Positions 10,861 to 20,653 of a stretch of DNA of 64,000 bases are shown one piece after another. A model generated the notes under the pieces. The model was not told the DNA's origin. It saw only the letters and a list, made by a program, of their open reading frames with translations, and did not search any database. A program made the position numbers and the translations under genes. The stretch comes from Blastocladiella emersonii ATCC 22665. Its lineage: Eukaryota; Blastocladiomycota; Blastocladiomycetes; Blastocladiales; Blastocladiaceae. The DNA lies in NCBI GenBank assembly GCA_025594325.1, contig JANHCV010000012.1, forward strand, positions 868,001-932,000, given 5' to 3'. How positions within the stretch are numbered: position 1 is the stretch's first letter; every line of letters starts with the position of its first letter.

Positions 10861-11775
10861 GGATGCGGCGTAGTGGGGAGGTGTTGATAGTGAGCGCATA
10901 TGTACTGAAGATCACTAGTTCAAACTTGACTGTGGGGACGGGCGAGAGCTCGGTGGGATGGCTCCGCGAGGCGGGGAACAAGTTGGGGCGACGGCCACTG
11001 TGAGGCTGACAACGATTGGCCGTAACTTGAAGCGTAGTGCAGAGAACTGCTCGAACTGCGCCCGCGCATGCGCCTCGGCCAGCGGCAACTCGCGCCGCAA
11101 CTCGACTCAGTCCGTCGAGGGGATTGCCGAGTCGTGCCAAGCGGCATCACGTTCTCGAAGAAATTGAGGGACAGACAAAGCGGGAATGCAAGCCGGAAAA
11201 CAAACAACGGCGACGCGTCGAGATATCACGTGCGCATGTCTCACACGCTCGCGTCTTGTCTCACACGGCCGCAGACCGCGCGCCGTGTCCCACAAATGCG
11301 ACGGCACGCCTCGTACAAACAGCCCCACACAGTCGAGTGGTTAGAACACGTAGGACCCCGCACCCTGGAATGGGGATGCCGCCGCCTGCGCTGCGTCGAA
11401 GCGCTTAGCTTTTGCTTCGCGCCGCTTTTGATCTGCTCGGTGAATGAAACCTACTTCAGACAAGTAAAGGTCGGCCAGAAAAACACGATACCAGCAGTTT
11501 AAGCTTGGCGCATCTCTTCAAGCAGTCACCGCCCTCAACAGGCGTCAAAAAAATAGCTTTGAGGTTCAGTGACCGGCAAGTACGCTGAGAACGCGCTCCA
11601 ACGTGCTGCGGACATCAAGGCGTTTGCAGACGTCAAGGAAGCGACCCGTTTAAGTGTAAGCATGAGGTCCGCATCATCTTTTTAATCTGCCGGTTGGTTG
11701 GTTCAAACAAAATGTATACGACATGCACGAGCGAGAATGAATAACAGTACAGCGGCCATAGGGACTTCAAATCCT
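10861..11775. other. Intergenic region without a recognised gene
   Basis: About 0.9 kb between two paralogues. Composition is more AT-rich than the flanks. No frame shows family motifs. A stretch near 11330-11345 faintly resembles a tRNA D-arm but lacks a T-arm (see rejected items). Confidence 0.4.
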
Positions 11776-12663
11776 TCATGAGAACAGACCTCCAAGCAGC
11801 TCTCCAACAAATCCAATGACTTCCTCAAACACGCTCTCGTCGACCTCAGCATCATCCGGCCCCTCGAAATCACAGGAACCCGTGTCAACCTCGACCGGGT
11901 CGAAGTTGTAGGCGTCCGCATCCACGTCGACATCGAGATCGGCCGAATCCTCGTAGTCGTGGGCGTCCACGTCGGCATCGTCCAGCTCCTCGACGCCGCG
12001 GGCGTACTCGTTTGGGTCGAACGTGTCAAGATCCTGCGTGTCCTCGTCCAGCCACGCCTCGTCATCTAGCTCCGCGTCGTCGACCATCGCCGTATCCCGC
12101 GCCATTATGTCCGCCGAATCCATGTCCTCCTCGGCCGCGACGGCCACGGCGGCCGCCTGCTCGTCGCGGACCATCTTGCCAGTGTACCCAGTCAACGCCG
12201 AGCCACCCATCCCGAGCACGCCAGTCGTCCGAACCACGTTGGCGCCAATGTGGAGCGCCTCCTTGGGCGTGAACTGGCCGTCCTGGCCGGCTGCAGTGAT
12301 GGCGCTGACCGTCCCACCGACGCCGAGACCAACTGCAACAGCAGTTCCGACCTTGGCCATGGTCGGGCGGAAGCCGCCCTGCTTTTGCGGCTGACTCGGC
12401 ACGTTCTCCTTGGTCCGCTTGACGTGCTCGAGATCATGTTTCTTCATCGGCGGCTGCTGCTGCTTGGGCGGCTGCATCTTGGGCGGCTGCATCTTGGGCG
12501 GCTGCATCTTGGACTGCATCTTGGGCGGCTGCCGCTCGGGCACCGGCTTCTTCTTGAGCGCCTGCCGCTTCTTGAGCTCTTGCGCCTGCTCATGCTTGAC
12601 AGCAATGGCGTACTGCTGCTCCAGCTCCATCATCTTCTTCTGGATATCCTGCGAGGTCGACAT
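11776..12663 (-). CDS. Glycine-zipper-like family protein, intact paralogue 2
   Basis: Unknown function, 295 aa, single exon, ATG at 12663. The N-terminus is a charged Gln/Lys helix (MELEQQYAIAVKHEQAQELK) followed by an internal repeat of KMQPP units encoded by tandem 21-base DNA repeats. The conserved family core follows at about residues 95-170: VGTAVAVGLGVGGTVSAITA, DGQFTPKEALHIGANVV, GYTGKMVRDEQAAA. The Gly spacing in the hydrophobic core is glycine-zipper-like, suggesting membrane insertion or helix packing. A long acidic Asp-rich region follows (DADVDAHDYEDSADLDVDVD), ending in a hydrophobic tail EEVIGFVGELLGGLFS. This copy is uninterrupted and is the reference for judging damage in its two neighbours. 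The acidic insert is unique to this copy. Confidence 0.65.
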   Translation of the reverse strand: MSTSQDIQKKMMELEQQYAIAVKHEQAQELKKRQALKKKPVPERQPPKMQSKMQPPKMQPPKMQPPKQQQPPMKKHDLEHVKRTKENVPSQPQKQGGFRPTMAKVGTAVAVGLGVGGTVSAITAAGQDGQFTPKEALHIGANVVRTTGVLGMGGSALTGYTGKMVRDEQAAAVAVAAEEDMDSADIMARDTAMVDDAELDDEAWLDEDTQDLDTFDPNEYARGVEELDDADVDAHDYEDSADLDVDVDADAYNFDPVEVDTGSCDFEGPDDAEVDESVFEEVIGFVGELLGGLFS

Positions 12664-13237
12664 ATTGGAGGGCTTGGTCGTTAAGTGGCGAGTGATTGGC
12701 GAAGCGAGGCGGGATCACGCTCCTTTTTGTACTCGTTGGTGCACCCGCCTGCTTCCGGCGCCGTCGCATGCCGCGGTACTCCAGATTACTGTCCAGCTCG
12801 GTAAAAGATCCCTGCGAGGCTCCGCCGGGCAACATGATCACAGCTTTGTTAGCTCGTTGTACTGTTCTGAGTCAATCAAGGCGCTGGTTGCCGTTTTGAG
12901 ACGCAAGAGGTTCCAAACTGTGCTCCCGTTTGTTTCTGGGATGAGGATCCGCTCCAGTCGCATCACTTTGCGGAACAGTAACAATCGTACCATCTTACTG
13001 CTTCCTTCGTGAGTCGATCGAGTACCAGACCGCGGATCCCGCTAAGCTCGTGTAACCGAGTTTTACTGTGATTTTGGGCGGAGGCCAAGCCCCGAAACGT
13101 GAGAAGCGCGCGTAAGCGGTGTGGCGCAACGCGTCCCCCATTCCTGACTCAGCTTACGCTCGCTCACCCACGAGCTTCGATCAAGTTCGCGCGCAAGTAG
13201 AAGAAAAGTCCAATTGTTACTATTCGAGACGAAAACA
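12664..13237. other. Intergenic region, presumed promoter of paralogue 2
   Basis: About 570 bp with no recognisable gene on either strand. It should contain the promoter for the minus-strand gene ending at 11776 and the 3' end of the next paralogue. Confidence 0.4.
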
Positions 13238-13927
13238 TCACACCTCAGCCAAAGAAATTCGACACCAGCTCGCCAATGAACCCGCCTCCTCGAGCAGCCC
13301 GCCATCCTCCGCGGCCGCCGCCGAGCCCGCCTCCTCAACGTACGCGCTCCCGCTCGACGAAATGCACTCGCGCGGGCACATCGTCTTGGAGACCTCCGAG
13401 GCAGCCGCCTCCGCCCGCTCGTCGCGCACCATGCGGCCCGTCAGCTGCGTCGCAAGTCCGCCCGCGGGACCGAGGAGGCCGGGGACGCGCGCCGCGTTGG
13501 CGCCAATGTCGAGCATCTCGGCGGCCGTGAACTTGCCGTCCTTGGACGCCGCGAGCGCGGCGCTGACAGTCCCGTACACGGCGATCCCGACCGACGCCGC
13601 GGCACCGATCGTGGCCATGAGGCCGTCGCCGAACGACTGCGGCGCGTGACGCGGTTGCTGGTGCTGCTGCTTCTGCGCCGGAGCGTGGACGCGTGGTTTC
13701 TGCGACGGCGCCTCAAAACGCGACTGCTGCGACGGCGCTTCGGCACGCGACTTTTGCGACGGAGCTTGGACGCGCAGCGGCTGCGGCACGGTCTGGCTGC
13801 GCTGCGCGGGCTGCTGCGGGCTGCGCGGCTGCATGCGCTGGTCGAGCTCCCGCTGCAGCTCGAGGAGCACGGCCTTCTGCTGCTCGAGGGCCTTGCGCTT
13901 GTTCTGGGACTCGTGCGAAGCGGACAT
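13238..13927 (-). CDS. Glycine-zipper-like family protein, paralogue 3 (altered C-terminus)
   Basis: Unknown function, 229 aa, single exon, ATG at 13927. An N-terminal helix (ALEQQKAVLLELQRELDQRM) is followed by imperfect repeats of APSQKSR, then the family core IGAAASVGIAVYGTVSAALA, FTAAEMLDIGANAARVPGLL and TGRMVRDERAEA. The last 13 residues of the open frame (SLASWCRISLAEV) are unrelated to the family ending. One frame over, the same DNA reads GGFIGELVSNFFG and then TGA at 13245, which matches the GFVGELLGGLFS end of paralogue 2. So a one-base loss in the GAGGAGGCGGG stretch has replaced the C-terminal amphipathic tail, or the base was missed in sequencing. Confidence 0.55.
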   Translation of the reverse strand: MSASHESQNKRKALEQQKAVLLELQRELDQRMQPRSPQQPAQRSQTVPQPLRVQAPSQKSRAEAPSQQSRFEAPSQKPRVHAPAQKQQHQQPRHAPQSFGDGLMATIGAAASVGIAVYGTVSAALAASKDGKFTAAEMLDIGANAARVPGLLGPAGGLATQLTGRMVRDERAEAAASEVSKTMCPRECISSSGSAYVEEAGSAAAAEDGGLLEEAGSLASWCRISLAEV

Positions 13928-14340
13928 TTGGCGGGGAGGCGCGATAGAGGATGCTTGGTAAGGAGTGAGGACGGGCGGCGAGGCGAGCCTCAGGTTTTAG
14001 GAGGCCATGGCCGCGCGCGCTTGCACGGCTGCGGGCATCGATCGAGGTTCCATTCCTTCGTGGGAACCACGATGCGGTGCGCCGCGACGCGACGCGTCGT
14101 GCATGTTGCGCACCGGATTGAGATGTCTCCCGCGAACTTGCCTTCCTGATCAGGATGGCAAATACCAAACGCGCCGGTGATCGGCACGCGCGATGGCGGA
14201 GGCGGTCGCGTGTGGCTGGGGCCGCGAGACACGAGCGCGGTGCGAGACAACCGCTCACGTGACGCGGCAAATGCACGGCCCGACCGTCGCGGCCGCGATC
14301 TGCGCGTCCCCCTCGCCTTCCCTCCGCCATCCACCAAAAC
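13928..14340. promoter_or_regulatory. Divergent intergenic region, paralogue 3 / DEAH helicase
   Basis: About 410 bp between divergently transcribed genes; no coding sequence supported. Presumed to hold both promoters. Confidence 0.4.
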
Positions 14341-16596
14341 ATGACGGCTACCATGGATCCTACCGCGCAGAAACCGGCTGCAACGCCCGCTGCGGCGCCA
14401 TCGGCCAAGCCCGGCAAGGCGAAGAAGCGCCCGGCCAAGCACGGCGACATCGTGCCCGCGACCGGCGGCGGCGCCGCTGCGGCGGCAAAGCGTCCGCGCA
14501 AGGCGCTGACGGGTGCCAAGGCCGAGGCGGTGGCCGCGGCGAGCACGCCCGTGTCGGCGGAGCAGGCGTCCGCGCTCAAGAAGACCAAGGAGTCGCTGCT
14601 CAAGGTGCGCAAGACGCTGCCCGTGTACGAGCACCGCGAGTCGATTGTGGACGCGGTGCGCAAGCACGCCGTCGTCGTGGTCGTGGGCGAGACGGGGTCG
14701 GGCAAGACGACGCAGATCCCGCAGTTCCTGCACTCCGCGGGCGTGTGCAAGTCGGTCGCGGTGACGCAGCCGCGCCGGATCTCGGCCATCTCGCTCGCGC
14801 AGCGCGTCGCGCAGGAGCAGGGCGTGCAGCTCGGCACGCGTGTCGGGTACTCGGTCCGGTTCGACGACATGACGTCCAATGAAACTAAGATCCGGTTCCT
14901 CACCGACGGCATGCTCCTGCGCGAGCTGCTCGTCGACCCGATGCTGTACAAGTACGACGCCATTGTACTCGACGAGGCCCACGAGCGCAGCGTCCGCACC
15001 GACGTGCTGCTCGGCATGGTCCGCCGCATCCTCGCCGTGCGCAAGGACCTCAAGGTCGTGGTCATGTCGGCGACGCTCGAGTCGGGCCTGTTCACCAACT
15101 TCTTCCAGGGGTACGCTTTCTCGCACTCATCACCGTTTACTGGACGCAAGCTGACGTTGCGACCGAGTAGCGCGCACCTGCTGCACATCCCGGGCCGCCT
15201 GCACGAGATCCGCGTGTTCCACACCATCGCGTCCAACACCGACTACGTGGACGCGACGCTGCGCACGATCCACGACATCTACCACAACCAGGCGCCCGGC
15301 GACATTCTGGCGTTCATGAACGGGCAGGAGGACATTGAGGCGGCCGCCGCGCAGCTGACCGAGCACGCCAAGGCCATGCCGAACCTGGTCGTCGCCCCGC
15401 TGTTCGCGAACTTGCCCATGTCGATGCAGCGGTCCGTCTTCGACCCCGCCCCCGCGGGCCACCGCAAGGTGGTGCTGGCGACCAACATTGCCGAAACGTC
15501 CGTGACGATTTCGGGCGTGCGGTACGTGGTCGACAACGGGCTGGCCAAGATCAAGGTGTACCACGCCAAGGTCGGGCTCGAGTCGCTCATGGTGGCGCCC
15601 ATCTCCAAGTCGGCGGCGCTGCAGCGCGCGGGCCGTGCGGGCCGCGAGGCGCCCGGCCGCGTGTACCGCCTGTACACGGAGGACGCGTTCGCGGGGCTCG
15701 ACCCGAACACGCCGGCCGAGATCAAGCGGGCGAACCTGGCCAACGTGGTGCTGCAGCTCAAGGCGTCGGGCGTCGAGGACGTGCTCGGGTTCGACTTCAT
15801 CGAGCGCCCGCTGCAGGAGTCGCTGGTCGCGGCGCACCAGCAGCTGGTGCTGCTGGGCGCGCTCGAGAAGGCGACACGCGCGCTGACGAGTACGGGCCGC
15901 AGCATGGCGCGGTACCCGCTCGACCCGGCGGTCGCGCGCGTGCTGGTGGCGGCCGAGGCCGAGGGCGTGACGGTTGACCTGCTCTCGCTCCTGGCGCTGC
16001 TGTCGCAGGAGACGGTCTTCTACACGCCGTCGGGCGACGCGCGCGACGACGCGCTCGAGCAGCGGCGCAAGTTCATTTCGAGCGACGGCGACCTGGTGAC
16101 GTGGCTCAACGCGCTGCGCGCGTACGAGGAGGTGCAGGGCGACGACAAATGGTGCCACGCGCACTACATCAACCAGCGCAACGTGCGCCAGGTGCTGAGC
16201 ATCCGCAACCAGCTCGCCGACCAGGTTCGGGGGACGGCGACGACGCTGTCGACGCGCACCGCGCCCACCGAGGACCTGCTCCGGTGCTACCTCCGCGGGT
16301 ACTTTGGCCAGGTCGCGTTCCTCCAACCCGACGGCCGGTACGCGACGCTCGCGGGCCGCCACGCCGTGTCGATCCACCCGTCCAGCGTCCTGTTCGGTAA
16401 GAAGATCCCCGTCGTGTCATTTGTCGAGCTCGTCGGCGGCGAGTCCGGCCGCTGGTTCATTCGCGGCGTGAGTCGCGTCGACCAGGAGTGGGTCAAGGAG
16501 GCCAGCGCCGCCGTGCTCGGCGAGGCCCGCCGGGCTGCTTCGTCCGCGACTGCCTCGGCGGCGAAGACGACGGCGACCGTCGCGGCTAGAGGATAG
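14341..16596 (+). CDS. DEAH-box RNA helicase, DHX33/Dhr2-like
   Basis: ATP-dependent RNA helicase, probably nucleolar and acting in 18S rRNA / small-subunit maturation if it is the Dhr2/DHX33 orthologue. Exons 14341-15110 and 15171-16596; the intron is 60 nt (GTACGC...TAG, phase 2) and keeps the frame open. Splicing yields FFQGAHLLHIPGRLHEIRVF. The product is 731 aa, close to yeast Dhr2 (about 735) and human DHX33 (about 707). Motifs: I GETGSGKTTQIPQFL near residue 117, II DEAHERS, III MSATLES, V TNIAETSVTISGVRYVVDNG, VI QRAGRAGREAPG. The C-terminal HA2/OB part has RRKFISSDGDLVTWLN, DKWCHAHYINQRN and VSIHPSSVLF, which suit DHX33/Dhr2 better than spliceosomal Prp2/16/22/43. The Lys/Ala-rich N-terminal 90 residues look disordered. 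Confidence 0.85.
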   Translation: MTATMDPTAQKPAATPAAAPSAKPGKAKKRPAKHGDIVPATGGGAAAAAKRPRKALTGAKAEAVAAASTPVSAEQASALKKTKESLLKVRKTLPVYEHRESIVDAVRKHAVVVVVGETGSGKTTQIPQFLHSAGVCKSVAVTQPRRISAISLAQRVAQEQGVQLGTRVGYSVRFDDMTSNETKIRFLTDGMLLRELLVDPMLYKYDAIVLDEAHERSVRTDVLLGMVRRILAVRKDLKVVVMSATLESGLFTNFFQGYAFSHSSPFTGRKLTLRPSSAHLLHIPGRLHEIRVFHTIASNTDYVDATLRTIHDIYHNQAPGDILAFMNGQEDIEAAAAQLTEHAKAMPNLVVAPLFANLPMSMQRSVFDPAPAGHRKVVLATNIAETSVTISGVRYVVDNGLAKIKVYHAKVGLESLMVAPISKSAALQRAGRAGREAPGRVYRLYTEDAFAGLDPNTPAEIKRANLANVVLQLKASGVEDVLGFDFIERPLQESLVAAHQQLVLLGALEKATRALTSTGRSMARYPLDPAVARVLVAAEAEGVTVDLLSLLALLSQETVFYTPSGDARDDALEQRRKFISSDGDLVTWLNALRAYEEVQGDDKWCHAHYINQRNVRQVLSIRNQLADQVRGTATTLSTRTAPTEDLLRCYLRGYFGQVAFLQPDGRYATLAGRHAVSIHPSSVLFGKKIPVVSFVELVGGESGRWFIRGVSRVDQEWVKEASAAVLGEARRAASSATASAAKTTATVAARG

Positions 16597-16770
16597 ATAC
16601 GAATACACTATTCAGCCTCGCAGATTTGATACGACTCTGATCCCCAACACGCGAGTGGCCGACAGAGACGTGTTGATCAAAACGGCGCGCCGACCACGTC
16701 CCCTTTCTCTCTCCCCACGAATGATCGGCCGCTCATAGGCCCTCACATACACTCGCTGCAACGCATCAAG

Positions 16771-19023
16771 ATGGGCCACCTCGCCGTCGTCGCGACGTGC
16801 TCGCTTAACCAGTGGGCGCTCGACTTCGACGGGAACCTTTCGCGGATCCGCCGCTCGCTCGACGTCGCCCTCGAGCAGCACGCAACGCTGCGCATCGGGC
16901 CCGAGCTCGAGATCACCGGCTACGGGTGCAACGACCACTTTCTCGAGGGCGACACGTACCTGCACGCGTGGCAGGTGCTGGTCGAGCTGCTGCAGCACCC
17001 GGCGTGTGCCGGTGGGGAGATGCTGTGCGACTTCGGCATGCCCGTCAAGCACCGCGGCGTCAACTACAACTGCCGCGTGCTCGTGCACTCTGGAAAGATC
17101 GTGCTGATCCGGCCCAAGCTGCTCATGGCCAACGACGGCAACTACCGCGAGATGCGCTGGTTCACGCCGTGGATGCAGCCGCGCACGACCGAGGACCACG
17201 TTTTGCCGCGCATGGTCGCCGCGGCGACGGGGCAGCACACGGTCCCGTTCGGCGACGCGGTCGTCGCGACGCGCGATACCGTCGTCGGCGTCGAGATGTG
17301 CGAGGAGGTGTTCGCCGCGGACTCGCCGCACGTCGCCATGGCGCTCGACGGCGTCGAGGTGTTCACCAACTCGTCGGGGTCGCACCACGAGCTGCGCAAG
17401 CTCGCCACGCGGCTCGACCTCGTGCGCGGCGCCACCCGAAAATGCGGCGGCGTCTACCTGTACGCCAACCAGCAGGGGTGCGACGGCGAGCGCATCTACT
17501 ACGACGGCAGCGCGCTCGTTGCCGTCAACGGCGACGTGGTCGCGCTCGGGTCCCAGTTCTCCCTGAAAGACGTCGAGGTCGTCACCGCCGTCGTCGACCT
17601 CGAGGACGTGCGCTCGTTCCGCTCCGGCCGCATCTCGTCCAACCTCCAGGCCGCCGCCGCACCGCGCTACCCGCGCGTTCACGTCGACGTCGCCCTGTCG
17701 CGGTCCGTCTGGGACACGGCCCTGCCCAACCCAGCGCACCCGGACGCCACCGCTGCGCCGCGCCGTGCGGTCGCCGCCCCGCCGACCGGCCCGCTCCTGC
17801 TCCGCCCGTCGCGCCCGTTCGAGCCTGCCGTGTGCGCGTCAGAGGAGGAGATCGCGCTCGGCCCCGCGTGCTGGCTGTGGGACTACCTGCGCCGGTCGCG
17901 CGTCCAGGGCTACTTTTTGCCGCTGTCCGGCGGCATCGACTCGTGCGCGACCGCCGTCATCGTCTTCTCCATGTGCCGCCTCGTCCACGCCGCCGTCGTC
18001 GCAGGCGACGAGCACACGCCGCAGGTGCTCGCGGACGTGCGCCGGATCGCTGGCGAGCCCGTTGATTCGGACTGGGTCCCCGCGTCGCCCGAGGAGATTT
18101 GTGGGAGGTTGTTCCACACGTGCTACCTGTCGGCCGAGCACTCGTCGGCCGAGACGCGCGGGCGCGCGGCGGGTCTGGCGGCTGCGATCGGCGCGTACCA
18201 CCTCAACGTGCCCATCGACTCGATCACGCGCGCGCTGGTCGCGACCTTCGCGGCGGTGACGGGCAAGACGCCGCAGTTCCGCGTGCACGGAGGGTCGAGC
18301 GCCGAGAACCTGGCGCTGCAGAACATCCAGGCGCGGTCGCGCATGGTGCTCAGCTACCTGTTCGCGCAGCTGCTGTGCTGGGTGCGCGGGCGCACCGGCA
18401 GCCTGCTGGTGCTCGGGTCCGCCAACGTCGACGAGTCCCTGCGCGGGTACCTGACCAAGTACGACTGCTCGTCGGCGGACCTCAACCCGATCGGCGGGAT
18501 CTCGAAGACGGACCTCCGCGCCTTCATCGCGTGGGCGCAGCGGGAGTTCGAGCTCCCGGTCCTCACCGGGTTCCTCGACGCGACGCCGACGGCCGAACTC
18601 GAGCCGTCGACCGCCGACTACGTCCAGGCGGATGAAGTCGACATGGGCATGACGTACGCCGAGCTGTCCGTGTACGGCCGCCTGCGCAAGGTCGCCAAGT
18701 GCGGGCCCTTCTCCATGTTCACGGCGCTCGTGCGCGAGTGGGCGCCGCGGCTCCCGGCCGCCGAGGTCGCCGCCAAGGTCAAGCGCTTCTTCTTCTTCTA
18801 CAACATCAACCGCCACAAGATGACCACGCTCACGCCCGCGTACCACGCCGAGAGCTATGGCACTGACGATAACCGGTTCGACCTCCGCCCGTTCCTCTAC
18901 CCCGGCATGCAGTGGCAGTTTGCGCGGATCGACGACGCGGTCCGCGCTATCGACGCGGCGTCTTCGGCGGCGGGGGCGGCGGGGGTGGCGGACGCGGGGC
19001 TCGCGGTGCCGATGGTTGATTGA
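16771..19023 (+). CDS. QNS1: Glutamine-dependent NAD+ synthetase
   Basis: Makes NAD+ from deamido-NAD+ using ATP and glutamine, the last step of NAD biosynthesis. Single exon of 750 aa (yeast Qns1 is about 714). The N-terminal glutaminase (nitrilase-fold) domain carries the catalytic Glu in [11 protein letters not shown] (residues 45-47), Lys116 in [15 protein letters not shown] and Cys177 in [10 protein letters not shown]. The C-terminal synthetase domain has the PP-loop [12 protein letters not shown] near residue 387, followed by [20 protein letters not shown] and [12 protein letters not shown]. All catalytic residues are present. It lies 174 bp downstream of the helicase on the same strand and converges on the first SUMO-like gene, with 97 bp between stops. 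Confidence 0.96.
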   Translation: MGHLAVVATCSLNQWALDFDGNLSRIRRSLDVALEQHATLRIGPELEITGYGCNDHFLEGDTYLHAWQVLVELLQHPACAGGEMLCDFGMPVKHRGVNYNCRVLVHSGKIVLIRPKLLMANDGNYREMRWFTPWMQPRTTEDHVLPRMVAAATGQHTVPFGDAVVATRDTVVGVEMCEEVFAADSPHVAMALDGVEVFTNSSGSHHELRKLATRLDLVRGATRKCGGVYLYANQQGCDGERIYYDGSALVAVNGDVVALGSQFSLKDVEVVTAVVDLEDVRSFRSGRISSNLQAAAAPRYPRVHVDVALSRSVWDTALPNPAHPDATAAPRRAVAAPPTGPLLLRPSRPFEPAVCASEEEIALGPACWLWDYLRRSRVQGYFLPLSGGIDSCATAVIVFSMCRLVHAAVVAGDEHTPQVLADVRRIAGEPVDSDWVPASPEEICGRLFHTCYLSAEHSSAETRGRAAGLAAAIGAYHLNVPIDSITRALVATFAAVTGKTPQFRVHGGSSAENLALQNIQARSRMVLSYLFAQLLCWVRGRTGSLLVLGSANVDESLRGYLTKYDCSSADLNPIGGISKTDLRAFIAWAQREFELPVLTGFLDATPTAELEPSTADYVQADEVDMGMTYAELSVYGRLRKVAKCGPFSMFTALVREWAPRLPAAEVAAKVKRFFFFYNINRHKMTTLTPAYHAESYGTDDNRFDLRPFLYPGMQWQFARIDDAVRAIDAASSAAGAAGVADAGLAVPMVD

Positions 19024-19120
19024 GCCGTGGGGCTCGAGTGCAGGTGGCGGTAGCGAAGGATACATTGAGATTTTGCGCGCAAGTCTAGCACAGCACCTAA
19101 GCCGCGAGCGGGGAGGAGCT

Positions 19121-19538
19121 TCAGGCGATGCGAGCGCCGCCAATCATGTTGTTCTCCACGACAATCTCGTCCTGGTCGCCAATATCGAGCTAGTTCGCGC
19201 GGGTGCGCGAGGCGGCGGTCAGCATGGCGCGGCGAGCCAGGAGAACCCCGACTACAACGCACCTCAATGAGCGACGACTCGAGCTCCTCCTTCAACCGCT
19301 CGCCGTCAGGGCTGAGGAAGCGGAACGTCTTGGCCACTGCGCCCTTCCGCGCGTTGAAGGCGGCCGTGAGCTTGGCGAACTTGGTCTTACCCTTGGCCTT
19401 GAACTCTGAGAGATGGATGAGTCGCCGAAGCGGTAAGCGGGCGGGCAGCGGCGGAGGGGGAGGGAGCGTCGTACCAATGCGCTCCTCGGCGCCGGGACCC
19501 TTGAACACGATCGTCACCACGTCGTTCTCGGCAGTCAT
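19121..19538 (-). CDS. SUMO-like protein A (tandem copy 1)
   Basis: Predicted small ubiquitin-like modifier, 91 aa. Three exons: 19538-19475, 19405-19263 (143 nt) and 19189-19121 (69 nt); introns 69 nt phase 1 and 73 nt phase 0. The beta-grasp core matches SUMO/Rad60-SLD: DVVTIVFKGPGAEERIEFKA, then KFAKLTAAFNARKG, then FRFLSPDGERLKEELESSLI, then LDIGDQDEIVVENN. It ends MIGGARIA, i.e. a diglycine followed by a four-residue tail that a SENP/Ulp protease would have to remove. Compared with yeast Smt3 the disordered N-terminal extension is short. The 42-bp family element starts 46 bp upstream of the ATG. Confidence 0.8.
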
Positions 19539-19583
19539 GGTTTCTGCATGCACGGCGGTCGGGGAGTGGAGGTGTGAGCGCTC

Positions 19584-19625
19584 GATACATTGCAGCAAGT
19601 GCCGGGTTACATGGAGTGTTACATT
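19584..19625 (-). repeat. 42-bp family element, copy A
   Basis: Conserved 42-bp block upstream of SUMO-like gene A. On the plus strand it starts GATACATTGCAGCAAGT and ends GTGTTACATT. Related blocks of exactly 42 bp precede genes B, C and D. In gene sense it contains a potential uATG immediately followed by TAA. Confidence 0.75.
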
Positions 19626-19893
19626 TTAGTGTAAGTGTCGTGGAAGGGGGGAGAAGAAGCGGAAGCGCAAGGGTGGCTCAGTTCAGCTGAGTTGCCATCG
19701 ACCCCTGACCGACTGCCATCTGGTCGGCCATCACGCTGGCCATCGGACAGACCCCTCACGCGACAACAGACTAGTATTATGGTATATGCAATCGAACCAC
19801 GGGTCGGCCACGACGGGTCGCGGCGAAAGCGAGTCGGACCAGACTTCCGGCCGCGGAACCAAGGTGTCGTCGTGCCATGGCCAGCAGCAAGGC

Positions 19894-20305
19894 CTACTCG
19901 TCAACAGCGCCACCCTCCTGGCTGAGATGCACCGCAACCTCGTCCATGTCACGGATATCGAGCTACATTCAACGTCGCGGGAGGTCAGCGAGCGGTCCCA
20001 TCGCCACACGTCGACACGGTCGGCGCACCTCCTTGAGCGTCTGCTCGGCCGTCGCCTTGAGTTTCTGGCCAAGCGGGTCAAAGAAGCGGTACGTCTTCGG
20101 TCCCACATCGCGCTTCTTCATCACGGCGGTCGCGAGCTTGCAGAACGGCGTCTTGGCCTTGGCCTTAATCTCTGTTCGAGCGAGTGTGAGCGGGTTGCTG
20201 AGAAGCTGCTTGTGAGATGGGCGACGTACCGAGCCGGTTCTCGGGGCCGGGGCCGTTGAAGACGACCGTCACCACCGAGTTGTCGTCGAGTTCGCCGTTG
20301 GTCAT
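19894..20305 (-). CDS. SUMO-like protein B (tandem copy 2)
   Basis: Predicted SUMO-like modifier, 95 aa. Exons 20305-20230, 20171-20029 (143 nt) and 19962-19894 (69 nt); introns 58 nt (GTACGT...CAG, phase 1) and 66 nt (GTGCGC...TAG, phase 0), the same positions as in copy A. The core reads SVVTVVFNGPGPENRLEIKA, TPFCKLATAVMKKRDVGP, TYRFFDPLGQKLKAT and LDIRDMDEVAVHLSQ, and it ends EGGAVDE: diglycine plus a four-residue tail. It is closest to copy D in the middle exon (TPFCKLA..AVMKKRDV). All splice sites and the diglycine look intact. A 27-codon uORF begins 80 bp upstream and its TGA overlaps this ATG. Confidence 0.8.
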
Positions 20306-20356
20306 GGTGGCTGAGTGCGCGGGATACACGGATAGCGAGTAGGCGTGAGCTTAGTC

Positions 20357-20398
20357 GATTCGTTGCAGCAAGTCTCGGCATTCATGGTGCGTTACATT
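20357..20398 (-). repeat. 42-bp family element, copy B
   Basis: Same block as at 19584-19625, 52 bp before the start of gene B. Conserved parts on the plus strand are TTGCAGCAAGT and CATGGTGCGTTACATT. In gene sense the CATGG part provides an upstream ATG. Confidence 0.75.
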
Positions 20399-20653
20399 TC
20401 GAGACTTTGTGTTGTGTAGGGAGAGGAGAGATGAGTGCATGGTCCTTCAGATGCGAATTGGCCATCGCCGCGACCACCAGCCATCTGGGCGGCCATCACC
20501 CACTCCGACGGCTCGCGCAACACGGAGAAACTGCGCCAGAGACGTGACCAAACCCTCTAGTACGCGCAGCAAAAGAATGGGCGCGAGAACGCGTCCAAGC
20601 GGGATTTATAACACTCGGCGTGACCGCGATGGGGCGTGCGAGCCAAACCAGAG

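Noticed and set aside
11320-11400. tRNA-like stretch (GAGTGGTTAGAAC)
   Set aside because: Only a D-arm-like piece; no T-arm GGTTCRANYCC and no closing acceptor stem.
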